DNA from: Aquilaria yunnanensis
Taxonomy: Eukaryota; Streptophyta; Magnoliopsida; Malvales; Thymelaeaceae
Reading direction: 5' to 3'
Length of the DNA: 64,000 nucleotides
NCBI GenBank assembly: GCA_039654915.1
Contig: CM077599.1
Location: 24,551,501-24,615,500 of the forward strand
Shown: positions 36,296 through 47,588 of the stretch, in pieces
How the letters are laid out: each line of letters starts with the position of its first letter
Numbering within the stretch: the stretch's first letter is position 1
Translations under genes and position numbers: made by a program
Notes under the pieces: model-generated
What the model was told of the DNA's origin: nothing
Seen by the model: the letters and a program-made list of their open reading frames with translations, nothing else
The model's database searches: none

Positions 36296-36474
36296 GTACT
36301 ATTCTCATATACAGTTACTATTCCCGTATACGATCACTATTCCTGTATACGGTTACTATTCACATACTGTTTCTGTATACGAGTATTATTTCCGTATACG
36401 ATCACTATTCCCGTATACGGATACTGTTCCCATATACGGTCACTATTCACGTGTACGGTTACTATTCACGTGAA
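36296..36474 (+). repeat. Degenerate ~20-bp tandem repeats in the copia leader
   Basis: Eight to ten imperfect units around CCGTATACGGTTACTATT occupy the untranslated leader between the primer site and the start of gag. The GTATAC core is palindromic. An in-frame extension of the gag-pol ORF through this repeat (from 36284) is probably not translated. Confidence 0.85.
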
Positions 36475-36520
36475 ATTGTCAGAGCTTATTTTTGCTCAGA
36501 AAGCTCGTTGCAGAGCTGTG

Positions 36521-39500
36521 ATGGCTTCGACATCGACAAAGCTTGATATAGCACCACTCACGTATAGCACAAAGTTTTCAATTTGGAAAATCAAGATGAA
36601 AGCAATTCTCATAAGTCTTGATTTGGATGAGGCACTACTCGGGATGGAGAATATGTCCGGAACAGAGCAGGAGAAGGAGAGAAAGAATCTGAAGGCACTC
36701 GCTCAAATTCAGTTGCACTTATCAACGGAGATTCTTCAAGAGGTCAGTAAGGAGACAACTGCTGCCAGCTTATGGTTGAAGCTTGAATCGCTTCTTATGA
36801 CAAAAAGTCCAGCAAGTCGCTTGTACGCTAAATCCAGGCTGTACTCGCATAAGCTGTCAGAAGGTAAGTCTATTAAATCATATCTTGAAGAATTCAGAGA
36901 GATCATCAATGATTTAGAAAATCTTGATATTAAGACCGATGGTGAGGATTTGGCTATGCTTTTATTATATCATCTGCCAACATCATACAATAGTTTCCGT
37001 GATACCATGCTTTATGGAAAAGATACAATAACTTTAGATGAAGTCTGTTCCAGTTTATTGTCAAGAGATAGGATGGACACTTCAAAGCGTGAGGAAAGCG
37101 GAGAAGGCTTGTATTCAAGAGGCAGATCAGTTGAAAGAAAGAATGATAAAGGATCATCTTCAAGGTCCAAGTCAAAACATCGGAATCTTTATTGCAACTA
37201 TTGTAAGAAGAAAGGTCACATTAAGGACGATTGTCACAAATTAAAGAAGAAGAATCAAAGTGGTGGAAATGGAGACAAGAACAAGCAGAGACCACCAGAT
37301 GAGGCTAGTATTGCCACCAATGAAGATGATTTTGCTTTAGTTGCTGAAAACTCATCTATAAACAGCACAGAAGCTCATATAACTGCACAAGCAGAAAGTA
37401 GCAGGAGTGGCGAATGGACCATGGATTCTGCTTGCTCATTCCATTTGACTCCCCATAAGGACTGGTTTTACACATATGAACCGGTCAATCGAGGAGTAGT
37501 CATGATGGGGAATGACAATGCATGTAGAATTGCAGGCATCGGTGACATCAAAATTCGAATGCATGATGGGATAGTGAGAACACTATCAAATGTTCGCCAT
37601 GTCCCTGATATGAGAAGAAATTTAATTTCTTTGAGTACATTGGAAGAAAATGGTTGTTCCTTTATTGGCAGGGATGGTTCGCTGAAAATCGTCAAAGGAT
37701 CATTGGTAGTCATGAAAGGCCAGCAGAAAGGAAAGCTCTACATTTTGGATGGCAAGACCGTGGAAGGCCAATCTGCAGTTGCTGAATCATCTATGTCTGA
37801 TGAGGAGGTGACAAAATTGTGGCACATGAGGCTAGGCCATATGAGTGAAAGAGGCATTTCTGAGCTGAGCAAAAGAGGACTATTCGGAGAACAAAAGGTC
37901 AGTAAGTTAGATTTCTGCGAACATTGCTTATTTGGAAAGCAAAAGAGAATCTCTTTTACTACTCCTGCAAAACATAACACTAAAGGAACTCTTGATTATA
38001 TTCATGCTGATGTTTGGGGACCGTCTCGTGAGGCATCTCTTGGTGGAGCTCGTTACATGGTTACCTTCATTGATGATTTTTCAAGGAAGGTTTGGGCATA
38101 TTTCTTGAAGCATAAGAATGAAGCCTTTGTCGCATTTAAGCAGTGGAAGACTCTGATCGAGAAGCAGACCGGGAAGCAGGTGAAACGGCTAAGGACAGAT
38201 AATGGTTTGGAATTCTGTTCGGGAGAATTCAAACAATACTGCAAGGATCAAGGTATTGTTCGCCATCTAACCGTTCCAGGGACTCCACAACAAAATGGTG
38301 TAGCAGAACGGATGAACAGAACCTTGTTGGAAAAGGCAAGATGCATGCTTTCAAACTCTAGATTGGGGAAGAAATTTTGGGCAGAGGCAGTCTCTACAGC
38401 TTGTTTTCTGGTAAACAGATCTCCTCATACTTTTATTGGTTTAAAGACACCTGAAGAAGTTTGGTCGGGCAGTCCGGCTAACTATAATGATCTTAAGATA
38501 TTTGGATGTCCTGCTTATGCATATGTGAATGAAGGGAAGTTAGATCCTAGATCGATTAAATGTGTCTTTCTAGGATACACTACAGGAGTTAAAGGGTATA
38601 AATTATGGAATCCTCATACTTCCAAAGTTTTCACAGCCAGGAATGTTATGTTTAACGAGACATCCATGTTGCATCAAAAGGAGGAGTTGACTGTCGCTGA
38701 TCCAAGCATTGAGAAGGAAAAGATTGGAAGCAAGGTGGAGCTCCAAATACATCCTGAAAGTCATGATCAAGATGTCAAGGATACACAAGTTGAGGTGGAG
38801 CAACAAGCCTCAACTGATGACATTCAGCCTTCTCATTCTATTGCTATCAATCGTCCCCGTCGTAGCAATCAAGGTATGCCTCGAAAGAGGTTAATTGAGG
38901 AAGCAGACTTTGTTGGGTTTGCTTTTGCAGCTGCTGAAGAGACAGAGAGTTGTTTTGAACCTGCAAATTATAAAGATGCAACTAACTGTCCAGATTCTTC
39001 TAAATGGGTTGTAGCTATGCAAGAAGAGATGGAATCGCTTCAAAAGAATGACACTTGGACACTAGCTAAACTACCCAAAGGTAAAAGAACTGTCAAGTGC
39101 AAGTGGGTGTTCAAGAAGAAAGAAGGAATTCCCGGAGTTGAAGAACCAAGGTATAAAGCTAGACTAGTTGCAAAAGGCTTTAGCCAGGTACCGGGAGTTG
39201 ACTTTAATGATATTTATTCTCCTGTTGTGAAGCATAGTTCTATCCGACTGTTTCTTGGTCTTGTTGCGTTAGATGATCTTGAGTTGGAGCAACTTGATGT
39301 TAAAACAGCTTTTCTGCATGGTGATTTAAAGGAAGAAATCTACATGGAGCAACCCGAAGGTTTTAAGGTCGTGGGGAAGGAGGACCATGTCTGCAAACTC
39401 CAGAAGTCATTATATGGCCTCAAACAATCACCTCGACAATGGTATAAATGCTTTGATATGTTTGCTTTGAATCTTGGTTTCAGGAGAAGCAGTTATGATT

Positions 39501-40516
39501 CATGTGTCTACATGAGACCGGTTGGAGATGGTTCATTCACATATTTACTGCTTTATGTGGATGACATGCTTATCGCAGCAAGGAGCAAGTCAGAAATTGC
39601 CAAGATTAAGGCGCAATTAAGTGCAGAATTTGATATGAAGGATTTAGGTGCAGCAAAACGCATCCTAGGCATGGAGATCAGGCGTGATCGTAAGGCTAGG
39701 AAGCTTTATCTTTCACAGGAGGGTTATGTACGCAAAGTTCTGGAGAGGTTTGACATGAGCAAAGCCAAATCAGTTTCTACACCTCTTGCTGCACACTTCA
39801 AGTTATCATCGCATCAATGTCCGACAACAAATGAAGAAATTAAGAAGATGGAGAAAATACCATATGCAAGTGCTATTGGGAGCATTATGTATGCAATGGT
39901 TTGCACGCGTCCCGACTTAGCACATGCAGTTAGCGTTGTGAGCCGTTACATGACTAATCCAGGACAAGAGCATTGGCAAGCAGTAAAATGGATATTAAGG
40001 TATCTAAAAGGTACAACTACGGCTTATCTTGAGTTTGGCGGTTCTAAAGCTGGATTGATTGGATATGTGGATTCTGACTACGCGGGTAATCTTGACACTC
40101 GACGATCCACATCAGGTTACATTTTTACATTCGGTGGTTGTGCTATGAGCTGGAAGGCTTGCCTACAAGCAACAGTTGCTCTTTCAACTGCAGAAGCAGA
40201 GTATATGGCAATCACTGAAGCAATGAAGGAAGCAATTTGGCTTAGAAATATTTATACAGAGCTTACTCAAGATGATCGCAAGCTGAAGATATATTGTGAT
40301 AGCCAAAGTGCTATTTTCTTGACAAAAGATAGCATGTTCCATGAGCGTACTAAACATATTGGGGTCAAATATCACTTTGTTCGTGAAATTGTTGATAAAG
40401 GTGATATTGTGATCATGAAGGTTAGTACGCTGGATAATGCTGCTGATATGATGACGAAGACTCTTCCTGGATCTAAGTTCAAACATTGTTTGGACTTAGT
40501 AAATCTTATTTGTTGA
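36521..40516 (+). CDS. copia gag-pol polyprotein
   Basis: An uninterrupted 1331-codon polyprotein from the ATG at 36521; the frame is open from 36284 but the upstream part is leader repeat. Domains in order: gag (UBN2-like, about 1-215) with zinc knuckle [14 protein letters not shown]; aspartic protease with [11 protein letters not shown] (Ala after DS, as in the Tnt1/Tork group); GAG-pre-integrase H-C zinc site ([16 protein letters not shown]); integrase core with [14 protein letters not shown] and GVAERMNRT supplying the D, D and E; reverse transcriptase with [13 protein letters not shown] and YVDDM; RNase H with [17 protein letters not shown] and DSQSA. All catalytic residues I can identify are present, so the element could be autonomous. 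Confidence 0.95.
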   Translation: MASTSTKLDIAPLTYSTKFSIWKIKMKAILISLDLDEALLGMENMSGTEQEKERKNLKALAQIQLHLSTEILQEVSKETTAASLWLKLESLLMTKSPASRLYAKSRLYSHKLSEGKSIKSYLEEFREIINDLENLDIKTDGEDLAMLLLYHLPTSYNSFRDTMLYGKDTITLDEVCSSLLSRDRMDTSKREESGEGLYSRGRSVERKNDKGSSSRSKSKHRNLYCNYCKKKGHIKDDCHKLKKKNQSGGNGDKNKQRPPDEASIATNEDDFALVAENSSINSTEAHITAQAESSRSGEWTMDSACSFHLTPHKDWFYTYEPVNRGVVMMGNDNACRIAGIGDIKIRMHDGIVRTLSNVRHVPDMRRNLISLSTLEENGCSFIGRDGSLKIVKGSLVVMKGQQKGKLYILDGKTVEGQSAVAESSMSDEEVTKLWHMRLGHMSERGISELSKRGLFGEQKVSKLDFCEHCLFGKQKRISFTTPAKHNTKGTLDYIHADVWGPSREASLGGARYMVTFIDDFSRKVWAYFLKHKNEAFVAFKQWKTLIEKQTGKQVKRLRTDNGLEFCSGEFKQYCKDQGIVRHLTVPGTPQQNGVAERMNRTLLEKARCMLSNSRLGKKFWAEAVSTACFLVNRSPHTFIGLKTPEEVWSGSPANYNDLKIFGCPAYAYVNEGKLDPRSIKCVFLGYTTGVKGYKLWNPHTSKVFTARNVMFNETSMLHQKEELTVADPSIEKEKIGSKVELQIHPESHDQDVKDTQVEVEQQASTDDIQPSHSIAINRPRRSNQGMPRKRLIEEADFVGFAFAAAEETESCFEPANYKDATNCPDSSKWVVAMQEEMESLQKNDTWTLAKLPKGKRTVKCKWVFKKKEGIPGVEEPRYKARLVAKGFSQVPGVDFNDIYSPVVKHSSIRLFLGLVALDDLELEQLDVKTAFLHGDLKEEIYMEQPEGFKVVGKEDHVCKLQKSLYGLKQSPRQWYKCFDMFALNLGFRRSSYDSCVYMRPVGDGSFTYLLLYVDDMLIAARSKSEIAKIKAQLSAEFDMKDLGAAKRILGMEIRRDRKARKLYLSQEGYVRKVLERFDMSKAKSVSTPLAAHFKLSSHQCPTTNEEIKKMEKIPYASAIGSIMYAMVCTRPDLAHAVSVVSRYMTNPGQEHWQAVKWILRYLKGTTTAYLEFGGSKAGLIGYVDSDYAGNLDTRRSTSGYIFTFGGCAMSWKACLQATVALSTAEAEYMAITEAMKEAIWLRNIYTELTQDDRKLKIYCDSQSAIFLTKDSMFHERTKHIGVKYHFVREIVDKGDIVIMKVSTLDNAADMMTKTLPGSKFKHCLDLVNLIC

Positions 40517-40616
40517 TTATCACTTATTTGGAGGTGGCTGTGAAGATCAGAGAAGAAGGTTACAGATCAATTTGGTATGAAGGTGGAGTTTTGTTCATGT
40601 ACAACAAAATTGATGC

Positions 40617-40627
40617 AAGGTGGAGAT
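40617..40627 (+). other. copia polypurine tract
   Basis: AAGGTGGAGAT directly precedes the 3' LTR and would prime plus-strand synthesis. Confidence 0.85.
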
Positions 40628-40951
40628 TGTTGAAGATTGCCTCAACTTTGTTCTTAACCTTCATCCCACATGGACTAGGAAACAAAGGCTTAATGCCTTA
40701 GCTTCATATTTCACCCTTCATCCCACATTGGCCATAGAAAGGGCCTTGGTACCTTCAACTCCTTATATAAGGAGCTTAGTTGTGACAATTAGTATTCGTC
40801 CCACAATCTAGTAGTCACTTAGATTGTATTCTTCTTCTTTCTTAGTGAATTCTTTCTTCCGGCTTGCCGCCCGAGGTTTTTCCCCGATTTGGGGTTTTCC
40901 TCGTAAATTCTCGTGTCTCTTTTCTTTGTGCTTATGTTCTGATTCCTAACA
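40628..40951 (+). repeat. copia 3' LTR
   Basis: 324 bp, identical by eye to the 5' LTR and ending CCTAACA just before TSD ATAGG. Identity implies very recent insertion. Confidence 0.95.
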
Positions 40952-40956
40952 ATAGG

Positions 40957-42600
40957 AAATATGTATCACTTCATTGCATGATAAAGGTCGATATCATGAA
41001 GGCGTATGACTTAGTAGAATGGCCATTTCTGAAAAAGCTCCTTTAGTAGTTAGGATTCCTTAAACATTTTACAAGTTTGATCATGGAGTGTGTGGCAAGT
41101 CCATCTTACTCTAGTATGCTCAACAGAAAGTGTTATGGCTTTTTTAGAGGGGGCAAAGGTCTTCGCCAGGGGGATCATATGTCCCCATATCTTTCTGCTG
41201 TGTATGAAGAACCTTAGTAGGTGATTGGGTCGCCTGAAGAGCATGCCAGCTTTTAGATTCCATTCGAAATGCAACAAGCTTAAAATTATGAATTTTGTTT
41301 TGCAAATGATCTGATCTTAATGTGTTGAGCAGATACTTCATCTATAATGCACATGAAATCAATTTTGACAGAATTTAGCAAGGTGTGCGGTCTATCGTCC
41401 AGTGATGCAAAGTCTGAGATTTTTATAGGAGGAGAGGCGAGTCATGTAAAGGAGGAAATTATTAGAGTTTAGGGAGTTCAAGGAGGACGGCTCCCAATGA
41501 AGTGCGTAGGAGTCCCGTTGTCTACTAAAACCCTTATAGCAAAGGACTTTGAGTCATTGGTAACAAAGGTGGGACGACGAGTAGAAGGGTGGACTATGAA
41601 ACTGTTGTCATATGCAAGGAAGCTTCAGTTAATTAGGTCAGTACCTTTTTGAATTCAAGTGTATTGGAGCTCAATATTTCTAATCCCCAAAAATTTTTTG
41701 AAGAAAATCAATGTTATTTGCTAAAATTTTTTGTGGCCTGGGAAAGCGGAGGGGAGTTAGAAACCTTTAGTGGCATGGGATAATGTTTGTAAATCGAAGA
41801 AGGAAGGGTGCCTTGAATATGAGGGATGTTATCTCATGGAATTACACCCTTTTTCCCAAGCTTCTCCGGGATATTCATGCTAAGGAAGACCATCTATGAA
41901 TTTCTCGGATCCATGCCTACTACATTAAGGGCTGTCATTTTTGGACCTTAAATGTAGGAGCTACACTTTCTTCGGTGTGGAGTAATGTAATTAAGTGTAG
42001 AAAGTGGCTTGTCAAAAAATGTGGTAGCAAAGAGAAGGTTTTGGATGCCATGAGGGAGCGTCAATTATATGAGATGGTTAGGCCTAAAGGTCAAAAGGTA
42101 TTGTGGAAGGATGTCGTGCAGAATAGGAGTTCTATGACAAAGCATCAATTTATTATTTTATTGCTACTCTCAAAGGGCCTATATACGCAAGACTGGTAGA
42201 TTTAGACAGGGCTCACGGGGCCAAATTGGTGCTATCTTTGTGAGAGATCAAAAGAGAGCCACAACCATTTATTCTTCACTTGCCCATTCTCCAAAATGGT
42301 TATTGACAGAACCATGCTTTGACTAGGCTTACATCGTCGATTGAGGAGATAGAGAGAAGAGGTTTACTGGTTGCGATCAAGTTTTAAGAAAAAATCAGCA
42401 ATGGGTAAAGTTTGCAAGGTAGCATTAGCAGCAATCATCTATCATATTTGGCGAGTGCGAAATAACCGTTATCATAGTGACATCAGTAGTGATGTGCATC
42501 AGGTGGTAGATAGAATTTACTTTGATATTTGTGTTTGTATGAATTCTTTCAAGTTATTGAGATATGTATAAAGAACTTGAACGAGCTCATTTTAAGATAG
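40957..42600 (+). pseudogene. LINE ORF2 relic, 3' part (RT core to zf-RVT)
   Basis: Continues the reading cut by the copia element. At 40978-41040 is KVDIMKAYDLVEWPFL, the RT palm with its first Asp. At 41150-41200 comes GLRQGDHMSPYLS. At 41290-41330 is FCFANDLILM, where Asn replaces the Asp of the (F/Y)ADD box, followed by the KVCGLSSSDAKSEIF segment. From 41940 to 42330 is the zf-RVT-like region with late Cys/His residues. Frameshifts and stops (for example 41044) separate these blocks. Confidence 0.75.
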
Positions 42601-42911
42601 ATAATGTATCTTCTCCAGGTGTATTTGTAATCTTGAGTAGTTAATATATTCTTTACCATTACAAAAAAAGAAAAAAACATGTATATCTAGTGAATTAGAT
42701 GTACTTTATTTTGAAAATCAATAAAATTGTATAACTTACTTAAAATTAAAACTAAAGGATACTCAAAATAATGTTTATTTGTATGTATATTATTAGGAAT
42801 TTGTGCATATCCTATTAGGAACTAGCTCAAAGACTATTTACTTAGATGGTTGTTTTTTTTTTATACTAAAAAATTTACAAGAGCATGGCTACAATACAGG
42901 CATTTTATTTA

Positions 42912-45900
42912 TGTTGACACCCAATTTCGTTCAACCTCTTTTTAAAAAAAATTAGTTAAAAAATAAAAATAATTAATAATTAATAATAAAAATTATTATT
43001 AATTAATTATTATACAAAGAGAGAATTAAGTTAAGTAGTTTTGGGGGAGGGGCATTTTGTTAAAATCTATGTGTGTGTGTATATAAAAAAAAATTTAATT
43101 TAAAAAAAATATTATTATTATTACTGAAAAAATTTTAATTAATTAGTTTAAAATATATTTTGTTTTATAAGGGTTTAGTTAAAAATAATATATGTGTGTA
43201 TGTATGTATGTAGGAATTACAAAAGAAAACTCCATAAAACAAATTTGAAAAGTTTGGGGTAAAAATGACAAAATTAAGAAGTTTTGGGAAAATTTGATAA
43301 AATCTTAAAGTTCCAGGAGTATTTGGTAGTTTGTCACATGAATTTTGGGCCAGACTGACGGTTCTGGCCCAAATTGACAGAAAAAGACAAAATTGTCTCA
43401 ATCAGAAGTTTCAGGAACATCCCTAAAGTCAAAAAGATGGAAAGGACTGAAACTGTCATTTTATCAAATTAAGAGATAAGTTTGATTTTAATTATTTTTT
43501 AATTATGAACAGTCCATCACTCCTTCCCCTATAAATAGGGGTCCAAATCTTTAAAGAACTAAAAAAAATAAGAAATCAAGCTTAGAGCTCCGTTTTAAAA
43601 AAAGAAAAAAAAATTACAGTTTAGGTCCCTGGCGTCCCTCCCTTCCTTCCCAGAAAACCTGAACTTTTCCCTTTTGTTTTCCGTCACCTCCGTCACGCCT
43701 GTATCCTCCCGTCAATTCCCTCCTCCGTTGGCCTCCCCCTCTTCCTCCCTTTAACCAGCCATCGCCGCCACTCACTCCAGCCACCGCCGTACCTCCTTCC
43801 TTCTTTCCTTCCTCCCCGCCTCGACTTCCCTCTCCTCCCTTTCACTCTCCGCTGGTCTCCGCCCTACTCTTTTCCCGGTCGTTCGCCTCCCGCCGCCGTC
43901 GCATTCCCTCGCTGAGTCGTCGCCCTCCTCCCCTGCTTGCCGTCGCTGCCCCTGGAACGCGCGCTGCCGCCATCACTCCTCTGTTTCCGTCTCCAGCAAA
44001 TTTCAATTTTAATTTTTTTTTTCTGGGTAAAACCCTGATTTAGTCCTTTACCTTTTCATACTTATTCCTTTTAGCCACTAACCTTTTATTTATTTCTGCA
44101 GAACTAACAATAACTTTTATTATCTTTATTATTATTATTATTATTATTATTCCATTATAAGCTACTAACCTTATTATTATTAACAACTAACTCTACTAAC
44201 TTTACTAACTTTTATTATTATTATTATTATTATTATTATAGTTCATGGAAGGTAATACCTCCTATTTATTTATTTTTTAAGTGGATGGCCAAAAAGCCCC
44301 ACTTTATTTACTATTTATTGACCTTTAATTTTCCTTTATTTACTTTATGTGCTTTTTATTTGTTTATTTATTTATTTATTTGCATATGTTATTTAATTTC
44401 TGCAATTTTTAAGTGGATGGTCAAAAAGCCTCACTTTATTCTCCTTTAATTTTCCTTTACTTAATTTATGAAAATTTTAATTATGTAGATGATTAAAACT
44501 TATTTCATTTATTTCACCTTTAGCCATAAAAAAAAATAAATAATAATAAATAAAAAATAAAATAATAAAAAAATAAAAGAAGAAGTTTTTTGTTATGTGA
44601 ATAATTAACTTTATTACTTTTAGGGCTAACAAAAATCATTTTTTAACAAAAGGCAACCATCTTTTTATTATTTTGGAACACATATTTTATTATTTCTTTA
44701 AAAACAACAAAAAGTTAACCTTTTATTCCCTTTTTATTAAAATTATTAAACAAACATAATTAAATAATTCCAAAAAAAATAAAAATCAATGCTTTTTAAA
44801 TATATCTTTAAATTAATGATAATTAAAAATTTAAGAAAAATATAAAAATAATAATAAAATCCAATAAAAATTATGATTAAAGTTAATAAATAATTAAATA
44901 AATAATTAATTAAATTAAATTCCATGTCTAAATGATCCGACAGGATCTATGATTTGGAAAATAAAAAAATATTTTTTTAAATAAAGTATATAAATAAAAT
45001 TAATTTTTTTTATAGTTACTTTAAATTTTTCTTTATCTAGTAAAAAGAATAAAAGAGTAAGAAAAAAGAAAAAAAACTTTGGGTAATATTTTACTTATTT
45101 CTTTATCCGGTAATATTTTACTTATTTATTTTAAAATAATAAAAATATATAACTTTTTGGTTCCTTTATTAAACAAAAAAATCTTAACCAAATGATTTCA
45201 AATAAAGATAATAAAAATAAATAGAAAATAATTAAATTCTCTTTAAATATATTTTAAACTTATCAATTATATATATATTTTAAGACTTATAAATTAGAAA
45301 ACTATTTCAAAATCTTTTATCAAACAAAAAGAACAAAAATAAAATAAAATCTATGAATATCAAGATTATTTTTAGAAAAATATATAGCTCTTTGTTTTCT
45401 TTAGTAAATAAATAAAATCTTGATATTAAATAATTAAATAATTACTTTTTGGTTCATCTTTTATCAACTGAAAAGAATAAAAATAAAATAAAATATATGA
45501 ATGTCAAGATTTTTTAGAAAATTATATAACTCTTTAGTTTCTTTATTAAATAAAGAATCTTGATATTAGATAATTTAAAAAATTACTTTTTTGGTTCCTT
45601 TATAAATTAAGTAATTACTTAAAAAATAAATAATAAAGATCTTTCATTAAACAAGAAAAGAAAAAGAAAAGAAAAAGAACAAACAAAAATAATAATAAAA
45701 AAAGAATTTTTAAATTAAGATTATTAAAAAACCTAAAATTTCATAAAAATTATGACAAAATTAATAATTAAATAAAAATAATAATAAGAATTAAAAATCT
45801 AAATAATTAACAATAAGTTTTAAATTAAAATCCATGTCCGGGTGATCCGATAGGATTCATGGCTTGGAGAAATATACAAACTTTTAATAGAATAAAAATT

Positions 45901-46673
45901 AAATACAAATATGAAAATCCTTATTCAGATAATTCGGTAGAATTTATAATATGAATTAAAATAAAATTTCATCAAATTCCATGTCCGGGTGATCCGATAG
46001 GATTTCATGGCTTGGAGAAGAAAAAAAAATTTTAAATGAAATGAAATTAAGTATCAGCATGTAAATCCATATTCTGATAATTCGGTAGAATTCATGATAT
46101 GGATTATTAATTAATTAAAATATTTAAAATAATTAACTAAAATTTCATCAAATTCCATGACCGGGTGATCCGATAGGATTCATGGCTTGGAGAAGGAAAA
46201 ATAAATTTTTTAAATGAAATAAAATTAAATATCAGGATAAAAATCCATATTCTGATAATTCGGCAGAATTCATGATATGGATTGTTAACTAATTAAAATA
46301 TTTAATTAAAATTTCATCAAATTCCGTGTCCGGGTGACTCGGCAGAGTCCATGGTTAAAAAATATCAAATTTGTAAAAAAATTATATAAATTAATTATCG
46401 AAGATTTTAAAGCCCATATTAATTTAAAAATCCACATCCGACTAATTCAGTTAAAATTTTTGTTTTGAAAATTAACTGAATTTTATTTAAAAGCAAGCAA
46501 AACAAAATTAAAATCAACTAAGGTACCAATTTTTGGGCGCTATAACAAAGTTGTTTTAGTATAACCGTACTCTCGAACCCCCGAACTCTCGTAGACCATA
46601 TTTTAGGTGTCCAATCGACCTGAGCGAAAACCGATTGGTGGCGACTCCCGAAAATGACCCGCACGTTGCCACA
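42912..46673 (+). repeat. Ogre-type 5' LTR
   Basis: 3762 bp from TGTTGACACC to GTTGCCACA. It contains a TATA box (CTATAAATAGG at 43529-43539), a C-rich pyrimidine tract downstream (43620-44000), TTA microsatellites (about 44127-44150 and 44214-44240), and a series of imperfect palindromes at 44920-46360. It differs from the 3' LTR by scattered substitutions and indels, so the insertion is clearly older than the copia element. Confidence 0.93.
43529..43539 (+). promoter_or_regulatory. TATA box of the Ogre-type 5' LTR
   Basis: CTATAAATAGG inside CCCCTATAAATAGGGG, conserved in the 3' LTR at about 60557-60568. It is the best candidate for the element's own promoter. Confidence 0.7.
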
Positions 46674-46676
46674 GCT

Positions 46677-46694
46677 TGGCGACTCCGCTGGGGA
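46677..46694 (+). other. Primer-binding site, tRNA-Arg type
   Basis: TGGCGACTCCGCTGGGGA begins 3 nt after the 5' LTR. Its complement ends in CCA as a tRNA should. tRNA-Arg priming is characteristic of Ogre/Tat elements. Confidence 0.85.
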
Positions 46695-47588
46695 GTCGAT
46701 GTTAGTGAGTCAAGCCTAGAAGTTGATTTGTTTTGATTTACTTTGCTTATTTTTTTGTGGATTTATATGTTATATCTACTTAAGTAAACATGCATAATGC
46801 ATTCACGACATGAAGCTCTATACCCAAGCTTCCTCAAAATCGAACACGTTCTTTCTAAACGGAATTGGTGTTGTTGTCCTTGTGAGGCCATGGTCTCCAA
46901 GCCTTCATCGATTTCAAAGTAGCAAAGTGGTGTATTGCCTCCTGAGACGGTTAGTCTCTGCATGGGCTCACGAAAAGCTACGACTCGAATTAATCCTTTC
47001 CTTACATAAACCCTAGAGGGTAAGGAATTGGGCTGTCACTATAATTTAGTGATGAGATTCGGGAACTACCCTCGGCCTTTTGATAAACCACCCTATGCAT
47101 AGAACTCCCCACTTAACCATAGAACTGACCATAGTATTCCTCCCATTTACCAACGCCATAAGCATGTCCTTGTTATGTTATGTTGTTACTCTACACTTTT
47201 ATTTTCTTCGTGTCTTATATTTATGGTTTTAACTCGTTTTTCCATAATAGTTCATGAGTTGTTAATTGCTATTTAACTTATTAATAACCTTATTTTTCTT
47301 TTCTTGTACTTCTGTTTTGTGCAATTATTCTTCATGCATCAAAACCACACATCAAACTATGCTAACTTTTTAGTCTTTATAATAACAACTAAAAGTCTTG
47401 AAGTTCCATGATAGTGGATAATCAAACTCACTCATTGCATGCATGCATCCATTGCATCAATCACATACACATAGAATCTAATAAAATAAATCTTACTTTA
47501 AAAAGGTAAAATTGGACCTCAACACCGATATTCAACTCAGCTCCAAACAAGATTAATAGCAGAACAAACCGAAAGACGTCTCATAGAT
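46695..47588 (+). other. Untranslated leader of the Ogre-type element
   Basis: About 0.9 kb between primer site and gag. No ORF with Ogre ORF1 likeness was found; the ORFs at 46763-47016 on the two strands look like chance. Confidence 0.55.

Larger units (their letters stand above)
35848..40951 (+). mobile_element. Ty1/copia retrotransposon, intact and young
   Basis: A 5104-bp element: two 324-bp LTRs (35848-36171 and 40628-40951) that read as identical, a primer site, a single gag-pol ORF and a polypurine tract. It is flanked by TSD ATAGG at 35843-35847 and 40952-40956. Integrase before RT gives the copia order; the sequence suggests the Tork/Tnt1 group. It lies in the sense orientation inside the LINE's reverse transcriptase region. 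Confidence 0.95.
32937..42673 (+). mobile_element. L1-type LINE, full span, interrupted by a copia element
   Basis: ORF1 and ORF2 relics run from a 5' region near 32940 to an A-rich 3' tail at 42661-42677. AAAACATGTATA stands immediately before (32925-32936) and directly after (42674-42685), a 12-bp TSD as expected for target-primed reverse transcription. Without the copia insertion and its TSD the LINE is about 4.6 kb, close to full length. Its reading frames contain many stops and shifts, so it is inactive. Confidence 0.85.

Noticed and set aside
36284..36520. N-terminal 79-residue extension of the copia polyprotein
   Set aside because: It is the tandem leader repeat translated; the gag core starts at the ATG at 36521.
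46763..47016. Candidate Ogre ORF1 upstream of gag
   Set aside because: Only 66-68 codons, on opposing strands, without likeness to ORF1; Ogre ORF1 is much longer.
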